From positions 1 through 7,654 of the forward strand of contig CALVUB010000037.1 in assembly GCA_944363385.1 (NCBI GenBank): a DNA stretch of 7,654 nt, in the 5' to 3' direction. This DNA comes from an uncultured Clostridia bacterium. GTDB lineage: Bacteria; Bacillota; Clostridia; Christensenellales; UBA1242. This document shows positions 1-5,184 of the stretch, piece after piece (the stretch's first letter is position 1; each line of letters begins with the position of its first letter). Position numbers and translations under genes: made by a program. The notes under the pieces are model-generated. The model was not told where the DNA came from, ran no database searches, and was given only the letters and a program-made list of their open reading frames with translations.

Positions 1-102
1 GAGTCGAAACTCCTGGGTTCGCGGTGTCCCCAAAAATGTGACAACATTTTAGGGGTAAGGGCTTCCACCGCTCGCACCACCAGCCCAAGCGCTGGACGAC
101 TT
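1..102. other. GC-rich self-complementary segment, possible structured RNA (unassigned, truncated)
   Basis: This stretch is much richer in G+C than the DNA around it and contains nested complementarity. AGTCG at 2-6 pairs with CGACT at 97-101, GCGGTG at 21-26 with CACCGC at 66-71, and CCCC plus AAATGT at 28-39 with ACATTT plus GGGG at 44-55 around a GACA loop. CCAGC at 80-84 can pair with GCTGG at 91-95. A short open frame crosses it but does not look like protein. I compared it from memory with tmRNA, SRP RNA, RNase P RNA, tRNA and T-box consensus and could not assign it. The minus strand carries ACCGCG but lacks the preceding UGGN of a T-box bulge. A terminator-like hairpin downstream on the plus strand favours plus-strand transcription. 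The left part lies outside the window. Confidence 0.35.
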
Positions 103-172
103 TGCAATTTTGATTGCGATTAATTTTTAGCAAAGAAAGGACGGCGTGTGAAAAGAAGGTTTTAATTTGCAT

Positions 173-206
173 TTTTGCCTTGAAATATAGGCGAAATTTT
201 ATTTTT
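173..206 (+). terminator. possible intrinsic terminator
   Basis: TTTTGCCT at 173-180 pairs with AGGCGAAA at 189-196 (one G-U) around an 8-nt loop and is followed by a T-rich run. On the minus strand the hairpin is not followed by a T-tract. It would end a plus-strand transcript from the GC-rich segment before the aspS promoter. The stem has only four strong pairs at its tip, so the call is moderate. Confidence 0.4.
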
Positions 207-230
207 ATATTCCTAATGTTTTTGATTTTC

Positions 231-259
231 TTGCCATGGAGAAAAATTTGTGATATAAT
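231..259 (+). promoter_or_regulatory. aspS-asnS promoter
   Basis: TTGCCA (231-236) is followed after 17 bp by TATAAT (254-259), with an upstream TG at 251-252 making an extended -10 box. Transcription should start near 266. That leaves a leader of about 15 nt containing the AAGGAG site at 270-275. The leader is too short for a T-box or attenuator, so no riboswitch control of this operon is visible. Confidence 0.85.
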
Positions 260-280
260 TCTTTTTTGTAAGGAGTTGTT

Positions 281-1558
281 ATGAGAATTGCAGACATTAA
301 AGAAGGGCAAGTTGAAGTTCAAGGCTGGATTGAAAATTTAAGAGATAAGAAAAATATGCAATTTGTTGTTATTCGAGATTTATCTGGTAAAATACAAATT
401 ACTGTTGTAAAAAGTGAAACACCAGAAGTTGCAGAGATTTTTTCACATGCCACACTTGAAAGCACTGTCAAAGTTATTGGACGAGCAGTTAAAAATGAAT
501 ATGTGAAACTTGGTGGCATTGAAATTATTCCTGATAGCGTGGAGATAACTTCAAGAGCGGAGGCGCTTCCTATTGGGTCAGAGAGTTTTATAGACCAAAG
601 ACTTGACTATCGCTGGATTGACCTTCGTCAACCAAAAAATCAGTTGATTTTTCAAGTGCAAACAGTGATGGCTTCAGCACTTCGAGAGTTTTTACAAGAG
701 CGTCATTTTATCGAAATTCACTCGCCAAAACTTATTCCAACCGCAAGCGAGAGTGGTTCTGAAGTTTTTGAGGTTAAGTATTTTGACCGCAAGGCTTATC
801 TTGCTCAAAGCCCACAGTTTTACAAACAAATGGCAATGGCATCTGGGTTTGAACGCATTTTTGAGTGTGGGCCTGTCTTTAGAGCAGAGAAATCACACAC
901 CAAAAAACATGCGACCGAATTTACTGGCTTTGACCTTGAGTTTTCTTTTATAAATTCCTTTGAAGATGTTATGAAACTTGAAGAGGAAATGCTTGCACAT
1001 ATGCTTAAACGCATAAAAGAGAGCTATGGTGAGCAAATCAAAGAAACTTTTAATGTAGATGTTATTGTTCCGACCTTGCCTTTTCCAAGAATGAAGCTTG
1101 CTGATGTTTACAGCCAGCTTGAAAAGAGATATGGCTTTAAAGTTGACGAAAGCGAAAAGGGTGATTTGACAACTGAGGCTGAAAGGTTGTGTGAAAATTT
1201 GGCGAAAGAGATGTTTGGCCATGAGTTTTTGTTTATAACTGACTACAGCGCTGAAAAGCGAGCCTTCTATCATATGCGCAAAGATGGCATTCCTCAAGGC
1301 TATGACCTTATTTGGAAGGGTGTGGAAATAACTACAGGCGCGCAAAGAGAACACCGATACGATATTTTGAAGGCTCAAGCAAAGGAAAAAGGGCTGGATA
1401 AGGACGTTGAGTTTTATCTTGAATTTTTTAAGTACGGCATGCCACCACATGGTGGATTTGGGCTTGGTCTTGACCGCATGATTATGGTTCTTCTTGGGAT
1501 TCCAACCATCAAAGAAGCCGAGTTTATTTTCAGAGGTCCAGACAGGCTCAATCCATAG
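281..1558 (+). CDS. aspS: aspartyl-tRNA synthetase, archaeal/eukaryal type (probable aspartate--tRNA(Asn) ligase)
   Basis: Class II aminoacyl-tRNA synthetase that activates aspartate with ATP and loads it on tRNA(Asp), and in non-discriminating versions also on tRNA(Asn). At 425 residues it matches the compact archaeal/eukaryal form; bacterial AspRS is near 590 residues because of a GAD insertion that is absent here. An N-terminal OB-fold anticodon-binding domain spans about 1-95 (VEVQGWIENLRDK). The catalytic core follows, with motif 2 around 199-215 (FRAEKSHTKKHATEF) and motif 3 around 390-425 (GGFGLGLDR, ending RGPDRLNP). AAGGAG lies 5 nt before the ATG. It is the first gene of an apparent operon with asnS, 34 bp upstream of it. 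Whether it charges tRNA(Asn) cannot be decided by reading: the position equivalent to Trp26/His26 of archaeal enzymes appears to be Glu or Asn here. Family identity is firm; substrate range is inference. Confidence 0.95.
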   Translation: MRIADIKEGQVEVQGWIENLRDKKNMQFVVIRDLSGKIQITVVKSETPEVAEIFSHATLESTVKVIGRAVKNEYVKLGGIEIIPDSVEITSRAEALPIGSESFIDQRLDYRWIDLRQPKNQLIFQVQTVMASALREFLQERHFIEIHSPKLIPTASESGSEVFEVKYFDRKAYLAQSPQFYKQMAMASGFERIFECGPVFRAEKSHTKKHATEFTGFDLEFSFINSFEDVMKLEEEMLAHMLKRIKESYGEQIKETFNVDVIVPTLPFPRMKLADVYSQLEKRYGFKVDESEKGDLTTEAERLCENLAKEMFGHEFLFITDYSAEKRAFYHMRKDGIPQGYDLIWKGVEITTGAQREHRYDILKAQAKEKGLDKDVEFYLEFFKYGMPPHGGFGLGLDRMIMVLLGIPTIKEAEFIFRGPDRLNP

Positions 1559-1592
1559 AAATAAACATGAAAATTTTTAAGAGGAAATAATT

Positions 1593-2975
1593 ATGAAAAA
1601 GTTGGATATTAAATTAATTCATCAAGACAAAGAACAATTTGGAGGACAAGAGGTTGTGGTTGCTGGCTGGGTTAAAAGCAGTCGAAGCAACGGCTCTTTT
1701 GGTTTTATTGACCTTAATGACGGCACCTCTTTTAAAGGTCTTCAGATTGTGTTTACAAAAGACAAACTTGCAAACTTTGATGTGGTTGAAAAGTTGAATA
1801 CAGGCTCTGCAATTATGTGTAAAGGCAAAATTGTTTTAACTCCTGAAAACAAGCAACCATTTGAAATGCAAGCAGAGGAGATAACTGTTATTTCAGCCAC
1901 AGATAGCGAATATCCTCTTCAAAAGAAAAAGCATTCGCTTGAATTTTTGCGTGAAATTGCCTATCTTAGACCAAGAACAAACCTTTTCAATGCGGTGTTT
2001 AGAGTGAGAAGTGAACTTTCTTTCCTTCTTCACGAATTTTTCAACAAAAAAGGTTTTGTCTATGTGCATACGCCTATTATAACTTCTTCCGACTGCGAAG
2101 GCGGAAGTGAACTTTTTAGAGTGACAACTCAAGATATTTATAACGAGAAAAAACAGTTTGAACCAAAAGATGAACTTTTTGGCAAGAAGACTTTTTTAAC
2201 TCCTACTGGACAACTTGAAGGCGAGGCTTGTGCAGCGGCTTTTGGAAAAATATACACCTTTGGACCAACTTTTAGAGCGGAAAACAGTAATACGACCCGT
2301 CACCTTAACGAGTTTTGGCATTTAGAGCCAGAAGTTTCCTTTATGGATTTAAACGGGTTGATGGATTTGGAAGAAGAGATGATGAAGTATATTATCTCTG
2401 GAATAATGAAAAAATGTCCAGATGAAATGGCGTTTTTCAACAATTTTGTTGATAAAGGGCTAATAGATAGGCTTAATAATGTTGTAAATAGCCAGTTTGG
2501 TCATATCACTTACACTGAGGCTATCGATATTTTAAAGAAAAATAATGACAAATTTGCCTTCAAAGTGGAGTGGGGGTGTGACATACAAACTGAGCATGAA
2601 AGATACCTAAGCGAAGAAGTTTTCAAAAAACCAGTTTTTGTTACCGACTATCCAAAGGAAATTAAAGCTTTCTATATGAAAATAAACCAAGATGGCAAGA
2701 CGGTAAGAGGTTGCGACCTTCTTTTCCCTGGTATTGGCGAAGTGACAGGGGGAAGCGAAAGGGAGACTGATTACCACAAATTAAAAGCAATTATGGATGA
2801 AAAGGGTTTGAAAGAAGAAGATTATTGGTGGTATATGAATCTTCGTAAGTTTGGTTCGGTTGAACATAGCGGTTTTGGGCTTGGTTTTGAGAGGATTTTG
2901 ATGTATGTGACTGGCGTGTCAAATATTCGTGATGTGATTTTGTTCCCAAGAACTCCAAACAATTGTGAATTTTAA
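1593..2975 (+). CDS. asnS: asparaginyl-tRNA synthetase
   Basis: Cytoplasmic class II synthetase that attaches asparagine directly to tRNA(Asn). Its 460 residues fit the usual 460-470. The N-terminal OB-fold (about 1-105, VVVAGWVKSSRSNGSFGFI) recognises the anticodon. Motif 2 is at about 227-245 (FRAENSNTTRHLNEFWHLEPE, where ENSNTTRHLNEFWH is typical of AsnRS). The GGSERE segment sits near residue 390. Motif 3 forms the C-terminus (SGFGLGFERILMYVTG, then the family-typical RTPNNCEF end). GAGGA is 7 nt before the ATG. No terminator is visible between aspS and asnS. The stop codon lies only 4 nt before a three-hairpin element, which separates it from a serine tRNA gene. Its presence means asparaginyl-tRNA can be made without an amidotransferase route. 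Confidence 0.97.
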   Translation: MKKLDIKLIHQDKEQFGGQEVVVAGWVKSSRSNGSFGFIDLNDGTSFKGLQIVFTKDKLANFDVVEKLNTGSAIMCKGKIVLTPENKQPFEMQAEEITVISATDSEYPLQKKKHSLEFLREIAYLRPRTNLFNAVFRVRSELSFLLHEFFNKKGFVYVHTPIITSSDCEGGSELFRVTTQDIYNEKKQFEPKDELFGKKTFLTPTGQLEGEACAAAFGKIYTFGPTFRAENSNTTRHLNEFWHLEPEVSFMDLNGLMDLEEEMMKYIISGIMKKCPDEMAFFNNFVDKGLIDRLNNVVNSQFGHITYTEAIDILKKNNDKFAFKVEWGCDIQTEHERYLSEEVFKKPVFVTDYPKEIKAFYMKINQDGKTVRGCDLLFPGIGEVTGGSERETDYHKLKAIMDEKGLKEEDYWWYMNLRKFGSVEHSGFGLGFERILMYVTGVSNIRDVILFPRTPNNCEF

Positions 2976-2979
2976 TTTG

Positions 2980-3078
2980 GCTCGGACTTTTCTTGCCACA
3001 GAAAAACTGTGGCAAGTTTGTTCTCTTAGCAAAGCTAAGAGAAGGGCAAAAATCAAAGATTTTTGCAAAAGTCCGAGC
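2980..3078 (+). repeat. three-armed inverted-repeat element (outer stem plus three perfect hairpins)
   Basis: GCTCGGACTTTT (2980-2991) pairs perfectly with 3067-3078 and encloses three perfect hairpins. Arm 1 is 2992-3001 with 3007-3016 (10 bp, AAAAA loop). Arm 2 is 3021-3030 with 3034-3043 (10 bp, AAA loop). Arm 3 is 3046-3054 with 3058-3066 (9 bp, AAA loop). Only TTTG and GG are unpaired between arms, and arms 1 and 3 abut the outer stem directly, so RNA or single-stranded DNA would form a four-way junction. It fills the gap between asnS and tRNA-Ser almost completely. Arm 1 followed by TTTGTT could act as a weak terminator for asnS. An RNase-processing structure between mRNA and tRNA, or a mobile or repeated element, are alternatives. 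The pairing is seen directly; the function is unknown. Confidence 0.9.
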
Positions 3079-3085
3079 GTTCTGT

Positions 3086-3174
3086 GCAGAGGTGGTCGAG
3101 TGGTTTAAGGCGCACGCTTGGAAAGCGTGTGAGGTTACAAGCCTCCGCAGGTTCGAATCCTGTCCTCTGCGCCA
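3086..3174 (+). tRNA. tRNA-Ser (anticodon GGA), CCA encoded
   Basis: Class II tRNA of 89 nt including an encoded CCA (3172-3174). The acceptor stem is GCAGAGG (3086-3092) with CCTCTGC (3164-3170) and discriminator G3171. The anticodon stem CACGC/GCGTG holds loop TTGGAAA with GGA at 3120-3122, reading UCC and UCU. A long variable arm with a GAGG/CCTC stem is present, as required for serine tRNAs. The T arm contains GTTCGAATC. The gene begins 7 nt after the three-armed element, which leaves no visible room for its own promoter unless one lies inside that element or within asnS. Co-transcription with aspS-asnS is the simplest reading. Confidence 0.97.
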
Positions 3175-3185
3175 TATTTGGTGAG

Positions 3186-3201
3186 TAGTATGCGCATACT
3201 A
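3186..3201. repeat. 16-bp perfect palindrome after tRNA-Ser
   Basis: TAGTATGCGCATACTA is a perfect palindrome without a spacer, located 12 bp after the tRNA 3' end and before the shared terminator. As a hairpin it would have no proper loop, so a protein-binding site is more plausible than a terminator. No regulator can be named. Confidence 0.5.
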
Positions 3202-3215
3202 GCCACAATATATAG

Positions 3216-3246
3216 AAAAAGATGCGCTTTGATAGCGCATCTTTTT
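3216..3246. terminator. bidirectional intrinsic terminator (tRNA-Ser and yjzC-like gene)
   Basis: AAAAAGATGCGC (3216-3227) pairs perfectly with GCGCATCTTTTT (3235-3246) around a 7-nt TTTGATA loop. The seven-pair GATGCGC core is flanked by an A-tract and a T-tract, so it works in both directions. On the plus strand it ends the tRNA transcript; on the minus strand it starts 3 nt after the stop of the small gene. Confidence 0.9.
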
Positions 3247-3249
3247 AAA

Positions 3250-3408
3250 TTATTCTTCATCTGATTCGTAATGTGAACCTTCATGTTGTGTTGCAGGAAA
3301 TCTTTGTCCTTTTTCGAGATAAGTGCTTCCGCCACATCTTCCATTTGCGTCATAGCAAGAATAATTGCCTGACTTTGGTGCTTGTTCACCAGGTCTAAAT
3401 TTTTTCAT
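3250..3408 (-). CDS. YjzC-like small protein
   Basis: A 52-residue protein beginning MKKFRPGEQAPKSGNY and continuing through CYDANGRCGG to an acidic end, ESDEE. The RPGE-APKSG-Y start, the middle glycine-rich stretch and the later LEKGQRFPAT segment match what I remember of the YjzC family of short Bacillota proteins, whose role is unknown. No signal peptide or membrane segment is visible. Two cysteines (C19 and C25) could bind metal or form a disulfide, but this is speculation. GGGAGG (3415-3420) is 6 nt before the ATG, and a strong terminator follows the stop. It is divergent from the hypothetical gene at 3546. A possible -10 (TAGAAT, 3451-3456) overlaps an inverted repeat. The real frame differs from that of a longer reading frame running into the tRNA, which is spurious. 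Confidence 0.85.
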   Translation of the reverse strand: MKKFRPGEQAPKSGNYSCYDANGRCGGSTYLEKGQRFPATQHEGSHYESDEE

Positions 3409-3451
3409 TTTTTACCTCCCTTGATTAGCATGCGCAGAAGACAAGGTTTTA

Positions 3452-3468
3452 TTCTACAAAATGTAGAA
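3452..3468. promoter_or_regulatory. inverted repeat, possible operator between divergent genes
   Basis: TTCTACAaaaTGTAGAA has 7-bp perfect arms with a 3-nt spacer. It overlaps a candidate minus-strand -10 (TAGAAT, 3451-3456) for the small gene and ends 18 bp upstream of the -35 box of the plus-strand gene, a position suited to a repressor. No matching regulator is visible in the window. Confidence 0.4.
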
Positions 3469-3486
3469 AAAAAATTAATTTTGCTA

Positions 3487-3515
3487 TTGACTTTGTGTAA
3501 ATACTAGGTTATAAT
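3487..3515 (+). promoter_or_regulatory. promoter of the 160-aa hypothetical gene
   Basis: TTGACT (3487-3492) and TATAAT (3510-3515) are separated by 17 bp, close to the sigma-A consensus. The start is expected near 3522, giving a leader of about 24 nt with AAGGAGG at 3533-3539. Confidence 0.88.
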
Positions 3516-3545
3516 ATAGACATATTTAATCTAAGGAGGAAAAAA

Positions 3546-4028
3546 ATGAAAAAAGAAAAAGTAGAAATTATTTCACCAATAAAAAAGATTGCATTGGACA
3601 ATTTAGAAAAAATGTACGAGAAAGGAAAATTTAACCAAGTTTTCTTTGCAGACGAAGAACATAAAGATCAAGTGGAAGAATCGTGGACGAGATTTTTTTT
3701 CGATAATAAAAATAACTTTAAAAGATTATCAGAGCATGAAAAAGAAGAGTGGAAAGAAGTGTGGAAATTATATAGAAAGGCTATTAAATTGAAAAATCAA
3801 CTTCATGGTTACACGCTATATAATGAAATAATCGACTTTTTATCTAATCTCATTGAGACAAACCCGTCTAAGAGTGGAAAGTTTGTTGCTAGACCTTTAG
3901 AAGATTATGAGCTTAAACAGCTTAAAAACTTATTGAATGAGTATAAAAAAGTTAAAAACTCCCGAATTTATACAGCTGTAGATAGCAATGGTGGCATTTT
4001 AGTTTCTTTTTGCCCAGAAGAAAAATAA
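3546..4028 (+). CDS. hypothetical protein, lysine-rich, soluble
   Basis: A 160-residue protein I do not recognise. It is strongly charged, with many Lys and Glu, and has no signal peptide or hydrophobic segment, so it is probably cytoplasmic. Most of it looks helical (for instance LSEHEKEEWKEVWKLYRKAI around 70-90), with a short possible beta end (RIYTAVDSNGGILVSF near the C-terminus). It is a single-gene unit: near-consensus promoter, strong AAGGAGG site 6 nt before the ATG, and its own terminator. Its codon choice seems even more A-rich than that of the neighbouring synthetase genes. Together with its position between a tRNA and a housekeeping pair this would fit an acquired gene, but no mobility gene or att repeat is seen. 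The reading frame is well supported; the function is not known. Confidence 0.85.
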   Translation: MKKEKVEIISPIKKIALDNLEKMYEKGKFNQVFFADEEHKDQVEESWTRFFFDNKNNFKRLSEHEKEEWKEVWKLYRKAIKLKNQLHGYTLYNEIIDFLSNLIETNPSKSGKFVARPLEDYELKQLKNLLNEYKKVKNSRIYTAVDSNGGILVSFCPEEK

Positions 4029-4034
4029 TGCTTA

Positions 4035-4064
4035 GAGAGAGAATTTATAAAATTCTCTCTTTTT
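4035..4064 (+). terminator. intrinsic terminator of the 160-aa gene
   Basis: AGAGAGAATTT (4036-4046) pairs perfectly with AAATTCTCTCT (4050-4060) around an ATA loop, followed by TTTT and a further T-rich run. It begins 7-8 nt after the stop codon. It also separates this unit from the promoter of the HIT gene. Confidence 0.85.
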
Positions 4065-4067
4065 ATT

Positions 4068-4095
4068 TTGTGAAGTTTTTAATTTGTTGTATAAT
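4068..4095 (+). promoter_or_regulatory. promoter of the HIT-rnhA operon
   Basis: A perfect TATAAT -10 box lies at 4090-4095. The -35 is weak: TTGTGA (4068-4073) at 16 bp is the best match. Transcription from about 4102 would leave a very short leader. AAAGGAG (4101-4107) serves the ATG at 4115. Confidence 0.65.
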
Positions 4096-4114
4096 ACTTT
4101 AAAGGAGTTGTATT

Positions 4115-4519
4115 ATGAATGACTGTATTTTTTGTAAGATTGTAAAAGGTGAAATGTCAAGTTATAAAATTTATGAAGACGAATTTGTTTATGCTTTTTT
4201 GGATATTTCAAATGATGCAAATGGCCATACACTGGTAGTTCCTAAAAAACATTTTGTTAATATTTTAGATTGTGAGTCGGAAACTCTTAAGCATGTGATG
4301 AGTGCTGTGCAGAAAATTTCAAAAAAATATGTGGATGATTGTGGGGCAAGCGGTGTTAACATTTTAAATGCTAGTGGAAAGGAGGCTGAGCAATCAGTTT
4401 TTCATCTTCATTTCCACATTTTGCCAAGGTTTGAAAATGACGGGCTGAAAGTTTTTCCAGAGCTTAGAAAAAATGACGCTACTCTTGCAGAGTTGCAAGC
4501 TAAGCTTAAAATGAATTGA
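4115..4519 (+). CDS. HIT-family (HINT-type) nucleotide hydrolase/transferase
   Basis: A 134-residue histidine-triad protein of the HINT/PKCI branch, which hydrolyses purine nucleoside phosphoramidates and related AMP conjugates, usually as a cytoplasmic dimer. The triad is HLHFHILPR: H97, H99 and H101, where H99 should be the nucleophile by analogy with HINT1. The N-terminal CIFCKIVKGE (C4, C7) is the typical start of bacterial members and may bind zinc. GHTLVVPKKH at about 37-46 is the conserved substrate-loop segment. The length is normal (110-140) with a slightly long C-terminal tail. AAAGGAG precedes the ATG by 7 nt. It is followed 7 bp later by rnhA, whose ribosome site overlaps this stop codon, so the two are probably translationally coupled. 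The cellular substrate is unknown. Confidence 0.95.
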   Translation: MNDCIFCKIVKGEMSSYKIYEDEFVYAFLDISNDANGHTLVVPKKHFVNILDCESETLKHVMSAVQKISKKYVDDCGASGVNILNASGKEAEQSVFHLHFHILPRFENDGLKVFPELRKNDATLAELQAKLKMN

Positions 4520-4526
4520 GGTTGAT

Positions 4527-4961
4527 GTGAAAAATATTGTTTTGTATACCGATGGTGCTTGCTCTGGTAATCCTGGGAAGGGTGGCTGGGCTTCAATTTT
4601 GATTTATGCTGGGCATGAAAAAGTTTTGTCTGGCGGTGAGTTTGAGACAACAAACAATCGTATGGAACTTTTGGCGGTGATTAAGGGGTTGGAGGCCTTG
4701 AAAGAGTCTTGCAAGGTGGAAGTTTTTAGTGATTCGGCTTATGTTGTCAATGCTTTTTTGCAAGGTTGGGTTGATTCTTGGACGGCAAATAATTGGAAGA
4801 CTTCTTCAAAAAAGGCTGTTTTAAATGTTGACCTTTGGCAAAGATTGCTTACGCTTTTGCAAAAACATGAGGTGAGCTGGAATAAAGTTAAAGGGCATGC
4901 AGACAATGAACTTAACAATAGATGTGATAAATTGGCCAGAGCGGAGATTGAAAAATTATAA
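4527..4961 (+). CDS. rnhA: ribonuclease HI
   Basis: Endonuclease that cuts the RNA strand of RNA-DNA hybrids, using two metal ions. It removes R-loops and primer RNA in the cytoplasm. The 144 residues cover one RNase H fold without an extra hybrid-binding domain. All catalytic positions are present: D9 (YTDGACSGNPG), E47 (NNRMELLAV), D69 (FSDSAYV) and D134, plus the mobile-loop H124 in KGHADNELNNRCD. These align with D10, E48, D70, D134 and H124 of the E. coli enzyme. The GWVDSWTANNWK segment corresponds to part of the basic handle region. Translation begins at GTG: the ATG two bases earlier is followed at once by a stop, and GAGGT at 4518-4522 fits the GTG. It is the second gene of the HIT operon. 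The GTG and tight spacing suggest coupling. Confidence 0.96.
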   Translation: MKNIVLYTDGACSGNPGKGGWASILIYAGHEKVLSGGEFETTNNRMELLAVIKGLEALKESCKVEVFSDSAYVVNAFLQGWVDSWTANNWKTSSKKAVLNVDLWQRLLTLLQKHEVSWNKVKGHADNELNNRCDKLARAEIEKL

Positions 4962-5070
4962 AATTTAAGACGATAGACAAACAATTTAACTTGCATTAAT
5001 TGGTTTATGTTAAACTTCATTGTTTTCTTGATATTATGATTTTTGTGAAAGTTTTTGATGCTTTATAGGG
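4962..5070. other. A+T-rich gap after rnhA, nothing recognised
   Basis: I see no gene, promoter with both boxes, or strong terminator between the rnhA stop and the three-armed element. A weak TTTAAC/GTTAAA pairing is present but has no T-tract. The rnhA transcript is therefore likely to end in the element that follows. Confidence 0.4.
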
Positions 5071-5184
5071 GGGCGGGGCGATGTCCGCTTAGCCTCCTCA
5101 GGCAAAGCGGACAAAAAAGACGCGGTCATAAAATGATGCGCGTCTTTTTGAAATTTAAACTTTGTTTAAATTTCCGCCTCGCCC
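5071..5184 (-). repeat. second three-armed inverted-repeat element
   Basis: This has the same architecture as the element after asnS. The outer stem is 5071-5080 with 5175-5184 (10 pairs, one G-U). Inside are three arms: 5082-5090 with 5105-5113 (9 bp, extended by a GCC/GGC tip), 5114-5124 with 5139-5149 (11 bp, extended by a TCAT/ATGA tip), and 5151-5160 with 5164-5173 (10 bp perfect, 3-nt loop). Read on the minus strand the last arm has a C-AAA-G loop, as in two arms of the first element. In that orientation the element starts at the stop codon of the DUF4364 gene, as the other starts just after asnS. Arm sequences differ between the two; the layout is shared. Function unknown; transcript ending is one likely effect. 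Confidence 0.8.
5114..5149. terminator. bidirectional terminator-like arm inside the second element
   Basis: AAAAAGACGCG (5114-5124) pairs with CGCGTCTTTTT (5139-5149), giving a GC core with an A-tract and a T-tract on either side. It can end both the rnhA transcript (plus) and the DUF4364 transcript (minus). The tip carries a TCAT/ATGA extension with small bulges. Confidence 0.7.

Noticed and set aside
1..70. Minus strand as a T-box antiterminator (ACCGCG followed by TTTCGACTC) or as the T arm of a tRNA/tmRNA
   Set aside because: The UGGN part of the T-box bulge is absent, the distance to any stem I is too short, and the T-stem pair next to the loop would be a T-C mismatch. Only partial resemblance remains.
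893..1450. 185-residue minus-strand frame inside aspS
   Set aside because: It is antisense to conserved synthetase motifs, has no ribosome site or family signature, and is a shadow frame.
3135..3389. 84-residue minus-strand frame ending in RIRTCGGL
   Set aside because: It runs into tRNA-Ser, and that ending is the familiar false translation of a serine tRNA. The supported small gene lies in another frame at 3250-3408.
3086..4115. Integrated element using tRNA-Ser as attachment site
   Set aside because: No repeat of the tRNA 3' end is seen downstream and there is no integrase. The two small genes alone do not make an island.
2980..5184. The two three-armed elements as copies of one transposable repeat
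   Set aside because: Their arm and stem sequences are not alike and no target-site duplication was seen. Only the architecture is shared.
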